A stretch of DNA of 40,982 nt, taken from positions 1 through 40,982 of the forward strand of contig NZ_BMQM01000033.1 of assembly GCF_014648115.1 (NCBI RefSeq), in the 5' to 3' direction. The stretch's first letter is position 1, and each line of letters opens with the position of its first letter. Shown here piece by piece: positions 18,426 to 26,905 of this stretch. The translations under genes were made by a program, and so were the position numbers. The notes under the pieces were generated by a model. That model saw only the letters and a program-made list of their open reading frames with translations. It had not been told where the DNA came from and made no database searches. The DNA comes from Deinococcus seoulensis. GTDB lineage: Bacteria; Deinococcota; Deinococci; Deinococcales; Deinococcaceae.

Positions 18426-21400
18426 TTACTCCTGCTCCCACTTCACATTCAGGCCATGCTGGTCGATCAGCTCCCGGACACTCAGGTCCAGCATGGTCTG
18501 GTCGAGTCCGGACGGGTTGGTGGCCGTCAGACTCACGTCCAGACGGACGTCACCTTTGGCATCCTTCAGCGCTTCAAACAGATCGACGAGGTTGTGCACC
18601 TGGGCAAGGGGCATGCCTGCCAGGGTCAGTCGCACCTGGGTGACGGGAGCTTTCGGGTCCGGCTTCGTGTCGGTTTCAGGCTTGGGGTCGGGGTCAGGAA
18701 TAGGGTCGGGCTTCGGAGGGGGAGGGATGACGGGAGGCGCAGGCTTCGTGGGGATGACGCCGGGACGACCGAGCTTGTAGTTCTCGTTGAAGAAGATGTC
18801 GCCTTCGGCAGCCGGGCGGTTGCGGTCCCAGATGTTCGGGAACTCCCCCACGAACTGCCCGAGTTCAAACAGGCCCTGTTGGATGCCGCGCACGATGGCC
18901 GCTTTGATGGCACTTTCGGACTCGACGAAGGGCAGGTGCGGCAGACGAGTGAAGTAGTCCCGCAGCTTGCCGAGTTCCAGGTAGGTCTCGTCGGCAGGCC
19001 AGAGCTTCCAGGGGCCCTGCAGCAGGAGTGCCGGATCCATGGCGGAGATGAGCAGATCCTCCTGGCGCAGCAGGTCGGTGACTGCCGCCTCCAGGGTCGA
19101 CTTCGTGCGGACATGGGCCGTGATGTCGATCTCCCGCCACACGGCCGCGCCGTCGTCCCTGACGGTTGGCACGAACAGGGACGTGTAGGCCGCCTTGGTC
19201 AGACTGGGCACCATCTCCGTCTGCTTGGCCAGCCGTTCCTTCAGATCGGCCTTCTGCTCCGGGCTGAGCGTCAGGGCGCGGTCCTTCTCGATGTCCTGCA
19301 GGGCCAGCAGCGTCCTGGCCGCCTCGATTGCCCGGCTGAAATCACCGCCCTTGCCGATGACGTAGACCAGCGTGTTCTTGTGAATGCGGGGGCTGCCGCT
19401 GGTGTTCTGCTGAATGCCGCTCAGTTTCCGGTCGCGGCTTTCCTTATCGTCCAGCGGAGCGTCTGGACCCAGCAGAACCAGCTTGAATCCCGCGCCATCG
19501 GGCACGTCCTTGTGGCTGTCCGGCCAGACGTAGGGTTTGAACAGGCTGGACCCACTGGCCTTCTGCGCGGCGTCCCTGACGAAATCCTGCGCCCGTTCAC
19601 GCTTGACCTGCGCGGTACGGTCGGCCAGCACGCTGTTCAGGTTCGCCTGCGCCCGGAAGACGAACGTGCCATTGGCATGCATGTAGTACAGACGGTTTTT
19701 CAGTCGGTCCAGGGCGTCCGTGATCAGCATCGGGGTGATGCCTTCCGGGTGCAGCAGCGCCAGGTTCAGGCCCGGCTTGGTGATGCCCTTACGGTCGCCG
19801 CCCGAATGGGACGCCATGAACACGGCGCTTGCCACGGTCTGCGCCAGCCGGAACTTGGCGTAGTTCCCCGCCTGCTCCTTATCGATCTGGTAGGAACGGC
19901 CATTCGGGGCGCTCAGGTCACTCGCGAGTGCGCCGCGCCATTCCGCGTCACCCAGCGTCTGGGTGACCGTCGCCTGCATTTCCCCCTGCTCCAGGCCCAC
20001 GTCACCCAGAGAGATCAGTGGCCGCGCTGCGCCGGACAGGTACCCGTGCTCGATCACGCGGGCCAGGAGCCGCAGCACGCCACGGGTCTTCTGGAAGCTC
20101 TGCATGCTTCCCCACTGCTCGTACAGCAGGTCAATCAGTTCCGGGTGGAACGGGAAGGCCCGCACCATCTTCTTGCGGTACTCGGCACTGCGAGCTTCCA
20201 CCGGCAGGTCATCCTTGTGCTCGTCGAACAGCCGACTGTACTCCCCTGCCACCTGCTCGGCCACCTTGATATCGATGGTGTCGAAGAGACGGCGACGGAT
20301 TACCTCGTAGATCTCCTCGCCCTGAACGGGAACACGCACGGCCTGCACGCGCCCGAAGATCTTCTCCAGACGGGCGAAGACTTCCGGCGACTCCTGATGG
20401 TCGTAATACTCGATGTGCGACTCGGGGAAGGTCGTGACCAGCGCCACACCCTCCACACCCGCCACCGCTTCGGTCAGGCTCTGGAGGAACGCGAACGTCT
20501 GCGCCTGCAGCGTGGTGCCCTCCACGCGCCGCCCCGCTGCTTTCACCTGATACACCAGCAGCTCGTCCATCAGGATCAGCGAACTGCACTTCTGACCCCG
20601 CACCAGGTTGAACAGGTTGATCAGGGTGTCCTTGCTGGGCGCGATGCCAGAGGCGTCCGCGTCACTCAGAAGCGCGTAGCCGTCCTTCCCACCCAGCTGG
20701 TAGGCCAGTTCACCCCAGAGGGTCCGCAGGCTCAGGCCATCTACCTTGCGCCCGTTCGGGTCCAGCTGCGTTCCCACCAGGACGGCCAGTCGGCTCCGGG
20801 GCACCTCCGACAGCTCCGCCACCTTGAGAATCGCTGCCCGGTCCGCTTCCTCGATATCCGCATGGTGCTTGACGAGGTGATACAGCGCGATCAGAGCGTG
20901 CGTCTTCCCTCCCCCGAACGGCGTGCGCAACTGAACCACCGATTCGCCACCCGTCCCCGCCAGCCGCTTCAACGTGTCGGCCAGCACGCTCGTCAGCTCC
21001 CTGGTCAGGTACGTCTTCCTGAAGAACAGGTCAGCGCGGCGGTACTCCGGCGGGGCACTGCCATCATCGCGGACCACATCGTCCAGTTTCGCCGCAAAGG
21101 TGTTCTCGTCGAACTGCCCCTTACGGATGTCGTCATGCGGCTGAGCGTTCTTCCACCAGGGCTGCAGCGACGGATCAGACACAACCTTCGCTTTGTCCTT
21201 CTCGGACTTGGTGCCTGTGAGGATGGCGTCCCGCAAAGCCTTGACCTCGGCCGCCTTCTTCTCCTCGTTCATCAGCACGAGAAGGCGGGCCATGTTGTCC
21301 AGCGCACGGTAAGCGTCATCATCCGAGACGGGCTTCTGGTGCGCGTAATCGTGCCGCACCTCGGCAATCTCCTGCGCCCACGTCACAGCCTTGCTGTGCT

Positions 21401-21674
21401 GATTCCCGAACACCTTCTTGAAGATGTCCTTCTGCCGCAGGATCACATCCCCGAAGTGGGTCACGTCAATCAGATCTTCCGGTGCCTTGACGCCCCCAGC
21501 CTCGATGGTCTTCATGACATTGGTCTGCTTGACCGGCGTGAGGGAATCCACGAACTTCTCGAACCAGGCCTTCCCTTCCCCGTATTCGGCCTTGAGTTTG
21601 CCACTGACGAACTTCCGCACGGCCTGGGCGTACTCGAAGACCGCCTTGCCGAATGCTTCCTGCACTGCGCTCAT
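18426..21674 (-). CDS. DUF499-type ATPase with N-terminal HEPN-like domain
   Basis: Large P-loop ATPase of 1082 aa, last gene of the defence-like array. Residues about 1-150 are helical and contain R107-HDYA-H112, the R-x4-H signature of HEPN ribonucleases (Swt1-like domain in DUF499 proteins). Walker A is TPFGGGKTH (251-259); Walker B is LILMDEL (366-372). A Pro/Asp-rich hinge (about 975-1005) leads to a small C-terminal domain ending VKWEQE. DUF499 proteins commonly accompany DUF1156 methyltransferases. The ATG at 21674 overlaps the methyltransferase stop by 4 nt, so their translation is coupled. Role unproven; possibly a nucleic-acid sensing ATPase with RNase effector activity. Confidence 0.85.
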   Translation of the reverse strand: MSAVQEAFGKAVFEYAQAVRKFVSGKLKAEYGEGKAWFEKFVDSLTPVKQTNVMKTIEAGGVKAPEDLIDVTHFGDVILRQKDIFKKVFGNQHSKAVTWAQEIAEVRHDYAHQKPVSDDDAYRALDNMARLLVLMNEEKKAAEVKALRDAILTGTKSEKDKAKVVSDPSLQPWWKNAQPHDDIRKGQFDENTFAAKLDDVVRDDGSAPPEYRRADLFFRKTYLTRELTSVLADTLKRLAGTGGESVVQLRTPFGGGKTHALIALYHLVKHHADIEEADRAAILKVAELSEVPRSRLAVLVGTQLDPNGRKVDGLSLRTLWGELAYQLGGKDGYALLSDADASGIAPSKDTLINLFNLVRGQKCSSLILMDELLVYQVKAAGRRVEGTTLQAQTFAFLQSLTEAVAGVEGVALVTTFPESHIEYYDHQESPEVFARLEKIFGRVQAVRVPVQGEEIYEVIRRRLFDTIDIKVAEQVAGEYSRLFDEHKDDLPVEARSAEYRKKMVRAFPFHPELIDLLYEQWGSMQSFQKTRGVLRLLARVIEHGYLSGAARPLISLGDVGLEQGEMQATVTQTLGDAEWRGALASDLSAPNGRSYQIDKEQAGNYAKFRLAQTVASAVFMASHSGGDRKGITKPGLNLALLHPEGITPMLITDALDRLKNRLYYMHANGTFVFRAQANLNSVLADRTAQVKRERAQDFVRDAAQKASGSSLFKPYVWPDSHKDVPDGAGFKLVLLGPDAPLDDKESRDRKLSGIQQNTSGSPRIHKNTLVYVIGKGGDFSRAIEAARTLLALQDIEKDRALTLSPEQKADLKERLAKQTEMVPSLTKAAYTSLFVPTVRDDGAAVWREIDITAHVRTKSTLEAAVTDLLRQEDLLISAMDPALLLQGPWKLWPADETYLELGKLRDYFTRLPHLPFVESESAIKAAIVRGIQQGLFELGQFVGEFPNIWDRNRPAAEGDIFFNENYKLGRPGVIPTKPAPPVIPPPPKPDPIPDPDPKPETDTKPDPKAPVTQVRLTLAGMPLAQVHNLVDLFEALKDAKGDVRLDVSLTATNPSGLDQTMLDLSVRELIDQHGLNVKWEQE

Positions 21675-24459
21675 GCCTGTCCCCCAAAGAGTGTTGCAAC
21701 TGCGCTGCCGCTTGGCTTCGGCAGGTTCTCGCGGACGGTCAGCAACTCATGCAGCACCCGGCCGTCGTCCACGCCTTCCTGCACCTCAGCTAGGGCCTGC
21801 ATGGTCTGCCAGAAGGATTCCTCCGGCAGGTAGCCCACCGCCCCCAGATAGTCCGACACGGCCTGACGGCTCCCGCCACCGAGCAGAGAGACCGCCTTAT
21901 GCATGGCGTCCACCATGGGCACCTTCTCGCCGTTCTTGCTGAGGCCCAAGTTCTTGTCCTTGCTGCGGACCTTCACGCCCTGCACGGCTGCCTTGTCGCC
22001 TTTCACAGTCACCAGCCCGGCAATCTCGCCCAGTTCGATGCCCACCGACTGCGCCAGCTTGCGGGCCTCGTCGGACGGCAGTTCACTGCCGTACCCCCAC
22101 AGCGACAGCAGCGCAAACTGGGTCGGCGCGTCCACCGTGCCCAGGCTCCTGGCCCCCAACACCTGCTCCAACGCGAACTCCATGACGATTTTACGAACCT
22201 CGTCGAGGAACTCGCCTACGGTCACAACCTCGCCACTCATGCGGCGCACCTCATCGTGCTTGCTGTACGCCTCCAGCCCTGGCCCGATGGCCGACATGAA
22301 AAAGTCCGCCCCCCGAATGCCAGATTCCCAGAACTCGGCCAGTTGAGGTTGGATGGCCGCAATCATGTCGCGGCGAACCTCGTTGAAGTAACCAACGCCA
22401 CCGGAAGTGCGCTTGGTGCAATTCAAGAACGTGGAAGATGCGAGCATGGTACGGCCCTCATTGGCAGAAATTTTCGAAGCCATTTCAGTTCTCAAAGGCC
22501 AAGAAGATTCAACGACAAATCCTGCTCCAATCAAAGCACTGATAAGTGTTTCCCATGCCTCTGTAGACTTATGCGCAAAAACTATGGTTGCTTCTCCATC
22601 TGGTTTCAGAACCCTGTGCATCTCCAAAAACGCACTTGCCATTGTACGCTCAAAGAAGTTTTTCGCAGCTAGAATATCGTCATTGTGCCTTGCTGGGTTC
22701 TGAATAGCCTCTTGCGCCTTAGGGTTAGTGGAGTACGGAAATGCTCAGGATAATTATGCCCAATAGATCGTTTCATCCAAACATAGAAGAAGTCGGATAG
22801 CTCGGCGTAGCTAATTGCGTCATAGTATGGGGGGTCAGTTATAATTGCGTCTATTTCTCCGTCATCGAACGGTAGTCTAGTTGCACTGCCTCGAATGGAT
22901 TTTGCTGGCGACGTACTTGATTTTGATGTAGATACAATTACCCTCTCAACCCACTCAACCGCCCCCTCCCAGCCTCCGGAAGAGGTGTTCAGGGGATTGA
23001 CTTCGGCATAATCCCACACCATAGGTATTGCTTGCCGACTAAAGGTATTGATGATTGTTTCATACTTTGTTCCATTATCCCAGCGGCAAAGCATTGAGCA
23101 CCTGTCAGCCAATCTGTCAACTATGATTCCCAGATAGGTTGCTATCGCAATAGAGTACTCTTTACTTTGGCTGACAGAAACCTTCTCCTCTGCCTGTTTG
23201 GAAAAATTGATGAATGTTGAAATAGATAAGAGCTGCCGATCATTGAAGATTTCGCGCCAAGAAGTAATCCCATAGATTGGAGGACGTATTTCACGGCGCC
23301 AACCCTGCATTGGCTCGTTTGGAACAGCCAGAGGGTCTTTAATCAAATAGTCTTCCAAATTTTTTTGGGCATGCGCAAAAGTCTCAGCGTCAGACTGTAT
23401 AGATTTTCTGTATATTTTACCTGATCGACTGGAATCGGTTGTAATTGCTACAAGTAGTTTCTGTCCCCAGGTTTTTGCTGCTGCCTGCTGGCGTACGTCC
23501 TTCACAGTGATAGTTGTGCCACAGACAGGGCAAGTGGCATTACCATCTTCTACCGTGCCCGTAGATGGCCATTTCTCATCCTTCGAAACGCCTACTACTT
23601 CAGCCTCAATGTTTCTTGTCTCTGGGTTTGATATCAATTTGTAAGCGGATTTACGTCCAGGCTTCTGTGCCAACCATTGCTGTTTCACCATCGGCACTTC
23701 GGCACGGCAGGCGGGGTTAGTACACGCCACCGTCCTCGCCCATAGGTACGCCACGGGCACTTTGCCGTCCTCGTCAGGTGGGTAAAACTCGGCCAGTTCG
23801 GCGCGGGCCTTCTCCAGCACCCATTCACCCCAGTAGCGCACGTCGGTCGCCAGCGGGTTCTTCTTGTAATCCTGCTCCCATAAACCCTCGCTGCTGCTGA
23901 AGTCAAAGCCGACCTGCCGGGTGGCCTTGCCTTTGTTCTTTGTGCTCACCTTGCCCTGGGCCTCGGCCTGCACCTGCCGGTCCTTCTCGCGGATGTAATC
24001 GGGCACGGGGCGGCTGTTCGGCTGGCCGTACTTCTGCGGGAATTCCAGAGTGGCCTTCTGTATGATGTGCGCGACCGGATTCAGGTCCAGCGAGTAGACC
24101 TCGCAGCCTAGGCGCAGGGCCTCCAGCGGAATGGCCCCACCACCGCCGAACGGGTCCAGGACCTTCGGCGGTACACCACCGTTGGCCTCCAGCACCCGAC
24201 GACGCGCTTCCAGGATGTCCTCGTTGTTGCCGTCCTTGACTGCTTCCCAGGGGACGATTTTCTTGACCAGTTCGTAGTTTTCGTCAGTATCGGGCACCAG
24301 CGTGGCGAACACGGCGGCGCGACTGGCCGCGAGGGGGCGGCGGGCCCACCAGATGTGCAGGGTGGAGATGTGGCCGTGACGGATGCTTTTTTCACGCGCT
24401 GACTCGGTGCTGATCTCGGCCAGCGGCAGGCGATGTTCAATGAGACGCTTGTAGGCCAT
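21671..24459 (-). pseudogene. DUF1156 DNA methyltransferase, split by a frameshift
   Basis: Predicted adenine-type DNA methyltransferase, about 929 residues if restored. It starts at ATG 24459 (MAYKRLIEHRLPLAEIS). LDPFGGGGAIPLEAL (101-115) is the SAM-binding motif. Two cysteine pairs (CTNPAC, CPVC) suggest a zinc ribbon. TDPPYYDAISY (from 541) is the catalytic DPPY motif. The frame then ends in 17 unrelated residues at 22669. Downstream, another frame continues the family sequence (PKAQEAIQNPARHNDD, then MASAFLEMHRVLKPDGEATI) to 21671. Adding one base in the GGG run at 22722-22724 (CCC on the coding strand) joins them exactly. The centre of the gene is AT-richer than its ends. It may be a true mutation, a sequence error, or recoding. 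Confidence 0.85.
22722..22724 (-). other. Apparent one-base deletion in the methyltransferase gene
   Basis: The minus strand reads ACCCTAAGG where ACCCCTAAGG would keep the frame and give TPKAQEA. The two reading frames meet here, between residues 579 and 580 of the restored protein. The run is only three bases long. Confidence 0.8.
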
Positions 24460-24517
24460 GTTCAGCAGAATACGCGTGTACAGCACACGATTTCCGGGCA
24501 AACCCTTCAATGCGTCA

Positions 24518-24538
24518 CGCCCACCGGGCAGGTGGGCG
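24518..24538. other. Perfect hairpin between methyltransferase and small gene
   Basis: CGCCCACC (24518-24525) and GGTGGGCG (24531-24538) with a 5-nt loop. No T-run follows on either strand, so it is not a standard terminator; it may protect or process the mRNA between the two minus-strand genes. Confidence 0.6.
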
Positions 24539-24556
24539 CGTGCGGGCTACGTGGGG

Positions 24557-24850
24557 TTACTTCTTGTTCTTGATTTCGGTGAGGAGCCGGATGATCTCGG
24601 CGTTCTGCTTCGCCTGGATGTACAGGAGTTGCACGGTCGCTTCGTTCGCGACCTGAGAGGTCTGCGGAGCACTCTTGGAGTAGATGAGGGAGAGGTTGTA
24701 GTCGCTCAGAACGCTGTTGGCCTCTGAGATGAAGTCGCTCTGAGTTTTGCTCATAGCCTTGGTGGTTGTGGCTGAGCTGAGGGCTTGGCCGATAGCAACT
24801 CCGCCAGTGAGGAGTCCGAGGGCCAGGGCAACGGTCTTGATCTGCTTCAT
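24557..24850 (-). CDS. Small exported or membrane-anchored protein
   Basis: A 97-aa protein, not recognised. The ATG at 24850 gives a signal-peptide-like start (MKQIKTVALALGLLTGGVAIG, possible cleavage after GQA). A helical, charged mature part follows, ending EIIRLLTEIKNKK and likely coiled coil. TACAGT on the minus strand ends 7 nt before the ATG, so the gene has its own leaderless promoter within the array. Upstream lie repeated TTATGGGC sites. It might be an accessory or a passenger; nothing in its sequence shows a catalytic role. Confidence 0.75.
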   Translation of the reverse strand: MKQIKTVALALGLLTGGVAIGQALSSATTTKAMSKTQSDFISEANSVLSDYNLSLIYSKSAPQTSQVANEATVQLLYIQAKQNAEIIRLLTEIKNKK

Positions 24851-24857
24851 CTGGCGG

Positions 24858-24863
24858 ACTGTA
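24858..24863 (-). promoter_or_regulatory. -10 box of a leaderless transcript (small exported protein)
   Basis: TACAGT on the minus strand, 7 nt before the ATG at 24850, with no Shine-Dalgarno sequence. Confidence 0.6.
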
Positions 24864-25010
24864 GCAGCGGGCGTTCTGCTCCGTTGCCTCACTTGCGTGG
24901 ATGGCGGCTTTCGTTGACGAAAGAGAGGGCGAGTGGGGTTCTGGGGGCAGTTGCGACTGACGCCGAACCTGAGACTGTCCCACTGTGTCTCACTTGGCCA
25001 AGCCACTGAG

Positions 25011-25157
25011 TTATGGGCATGAGCCAACATGCTGAGACTTCAGCCATGCCCAAATGTCTGCACCTCATCTGTGTGCTGCACTGTGTGTATCGAGGTGAGA
25101 CAGGAAGATATGGATACTTATGGGCGTTTGCCCATAACTGGTGATGCCCATAACTGG
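25011..25157. promoter_or_regulatory. Cluster of TTATGGGC / GCCCATAA sites
   Basis: A perfect palindrome TTATGGGC-GTTT-GCCCATAA lies at 25118-25137. The right arm, extended to GCCCATAACTGG (25130-25141), recurs at 25146-25157. Another TTATGGGC is at 25011-25018. All are in the 323-bp gap between the AlbA_2 gene and the small exported-protein gene. The arrangement suggests operators for a dimeric repressor or a transcript hairpin; the factor is unknown. No gene is seen in the gap. Confidence 0.6.
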
Positions 25158-25173
25158 CGCACGCCCAGGATGG

Positions 25174-26883
25174 TTATTCGGCCTGCTGGTTGAGGCGGTA
25201 GGTGGTGCCGCGCTTCTCCCCTTCCTGAACCAGCGTGCCGGTCCGCGTCAGCCGTTTGAGCAGGTTGGTAGCCGATGTGTCAGTGAGTTCCGGGAGCAGG
25301 CTCAGAACGTCTGCGCGCCGGATGACGCCGTGCTCGCGGAGGAACTGCAGCACGCTCTGCTCTTGCCGGATGGCGTCAGGGCCTCTCCTGCGGCTGTACT
25401 CGGCTTTCTGTCCCAGTCGCTCGTACAGGCGGGCACTCAGGTGGTAGGTGCGGTGCCGTTTGCTGCCTTTGGCCTCCAGGAGGCCGCTCTGCATCAGGTG
25501 TTCCAGCAGGGTGCGAGCCTGATGTTCATTGCCCCGGATGAGGGCAGCAGCTTCGGATGTCGTGATTTCCCCTTCATCCTTGGCAGTTCGCAGGATGAGC
25601 AGGTGCCGCCAGGACAGGTCGCGTTGCCGGTTGTTCTGCGCGTCGATGGTGAGGCGCACAAAGTCGACGTCGGGTTGTCCGCCCGGTAGGAAGATACGGA
25701 CGGTGGTGGCGTCGCTCACGTCGTACGTGGGCGCGGGACGGCCGGTGCGGAGGATCGTTTCGTAGATGCGGTCGACGCCACGCCCGGTCCGTTCGGCCAG
25801 ACCAAGTCTCCGGAAGGCGTCGGCCAGCAGGGGATTCCGGGCGCGTGGCTCTACGGTGAGGATGTTCTCCGTGGTCACGCCTTCGGGAAGACGGCCTGGG
25901 TTGCTGATGAACATCCCGCCGACGCCCTCGTCAATTCGGACGTAGACCGTGCCGCGTTGCGTGTAGTCACGGTGCACCAGGGCGTTGGCGAGGGCTTCGC
26001 GGAAGGCCGCAGCGGGGTATGGGGGGACGGGAATGCGGCGGAACCCCAGGTCGAATTCCTCTTCGAGGTTGAGGGGGACGAGGTACTGCCCGAACGCCTC
26101 GAACAGCTTGACGAGTGGCTGCCGGGTGAACTGATTGAGCGGATTGGCCAGTCGTTCCGTCAGGAGTTGGAAGGCCGCCTCGTGCGTGGGAACGTGGGCG
26201 CGGATGGACGCTTCACGCCCGGCCAGCAGCAGGCCCGTCAGGGTGGGTCGCGGTTCACCCTCGACCGTGACGGCCAGATTGAGGGCTCCCGCGAGTTCAT
26301 GGTCTTCCAGTCCACGCAACGCCGGGTCTGCCTTTGGGTTGTTCTCCACGTTCTGCCGGAGCCGTTCGATCTCGATGGGGTCGAGGTCGTTCCAGGTGGC
26401 TCCAGCTGGGATGTGGGCACTGAAGTCGGCGGCTCCCGTGTCGATCCGGTAGTGAATCCAGTCGTTCGGGAGGACGGTCACGCATTCGGGTCGGCCCTGG
26501 CCGCCGATGACGCGTTTCTTGACGATGCCTTCGGAGGTTGCCGTCAACCCGCGAGCCTGCGGAACGTGAATGACCGCGACCTGATGACTGTCGAGGGTCA
26601 TGAGGCTGACGGGCGCGGACAGGTGAGTGCTCGTCCGGTTGGCGATCAGTGCCTCGATGCCCGATGAGGTCATCGGTTCCTTACGCTGAGGGTTCAGACC
26701 GGTGATGCGGCCGTCATCTTCCACCCCGAGGAGTAGGCTGCCGCCTTGAGCGTTGGCGAGGCAGACGACAGCCTCAATCAGCTTGAGGAAGTGCAGCCCG
26801 CCCTTTTCTTCGACGTCGCTCTTGAATTCGACTGTCATGGTCTCGCCGCCCGCAATCAGTTCCCGCAGTTCCTGCTCGGTCAT
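25174..26883 (-). CDS. AlbA_2 (Schlafen-like) domain plus ATP-binding regulator
   Basis: A 569-aa protein. The ATG at 26883 is preferred to one two codons upstream because a -10 box (TATGCT) precedes it by 8 nt. Residues about 8-125 form an AlbA_2 DNA/RNA-binding domain (MTVEFKSD, VVCLANAQGGSLLLGVEDDGRI). Residues about 285-385 resemble the GHKL-type ATP-binding domain of this family (AFREALANALVHRDY, FISNPGRLPEG, GLAERTGRGVDRIY). The C-terminus contains winged-helix segments (EITTSEAAALI, GVIRRADVLSLL). Such proteins are often transcriptional regulators and frequent in defence loci. It has its own promoter inside the array, which fits a regulatory role. Confidence 0.85.
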   Translation of the reverse strand: MTEQELRELIAGGETMTVEFKSDVEEKGGLHFLKLIEAVVCLANAQGGSLLLGVEDDGRITGLNPQRKEPMTSSGIEALIANRTSTHLSAPVSLMTLDSHQVAVIHVPQARGLTATSEGIVKKRVIGGQGRPECVTVLPNDWIHYRIDTGAADFSAHIPAGATWNDLDPIEIERLRQNVENNPKADPALRGLEDHELAGALNLAVTVEGEPRPTLTGLLLAGREASIRAHVPTHEAAFQLLTERLANPLNQFTRQPLVKLFEAFGQYLVPLNLEEEFDLGFRRIPVPPYPAAAFREALANALVHRDYTQRGTVYVRIDEGVGGMFISNPGRLPEGVTTENILTVEPRARNPLLADAFRRLGLAERTGRGVDRIYETILRTGRPAPTYDVSDATTVRIFLPGGQPDVDFVRLTIDAQNNRQRDLSWRHLLILRTAKDEGEITTSEAAALIRGNEHQARTLLEHLMQSGLLEAKGSKRHRTYHLSARLYERLGQKAEYSRRRGPDAIRQEQSVLQFLREHGVIRRADVLSLLPELTDTSATNLLKRLTRTGTLVQEGEKRGTTYRLNQQAE

Positions 26884-26891
26884 TGGCATTC

Positions 26892-26897
26892 AGCATA
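26892..26897 (-). promoter_or_regulatory. -10 box of a leaderless transcript (AlbA_2 gene)
   Basis: TATGCT on the minus strand, 8 nt before the ATG at 26883. It lies in the 22-bp gap after the PLD gene. Confidence 0.55.
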
Positions 26898-26905
26898 CTG
26901 GCGGG

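Noticed and set aside
18456..21833. 1125-codon plus-strand frame opposite the DUF499 gene
   Set aside because: Antisense shadow: it lacks motifs, whereas the minus strand shows Walker motifs and coupling to the methyltransferase.
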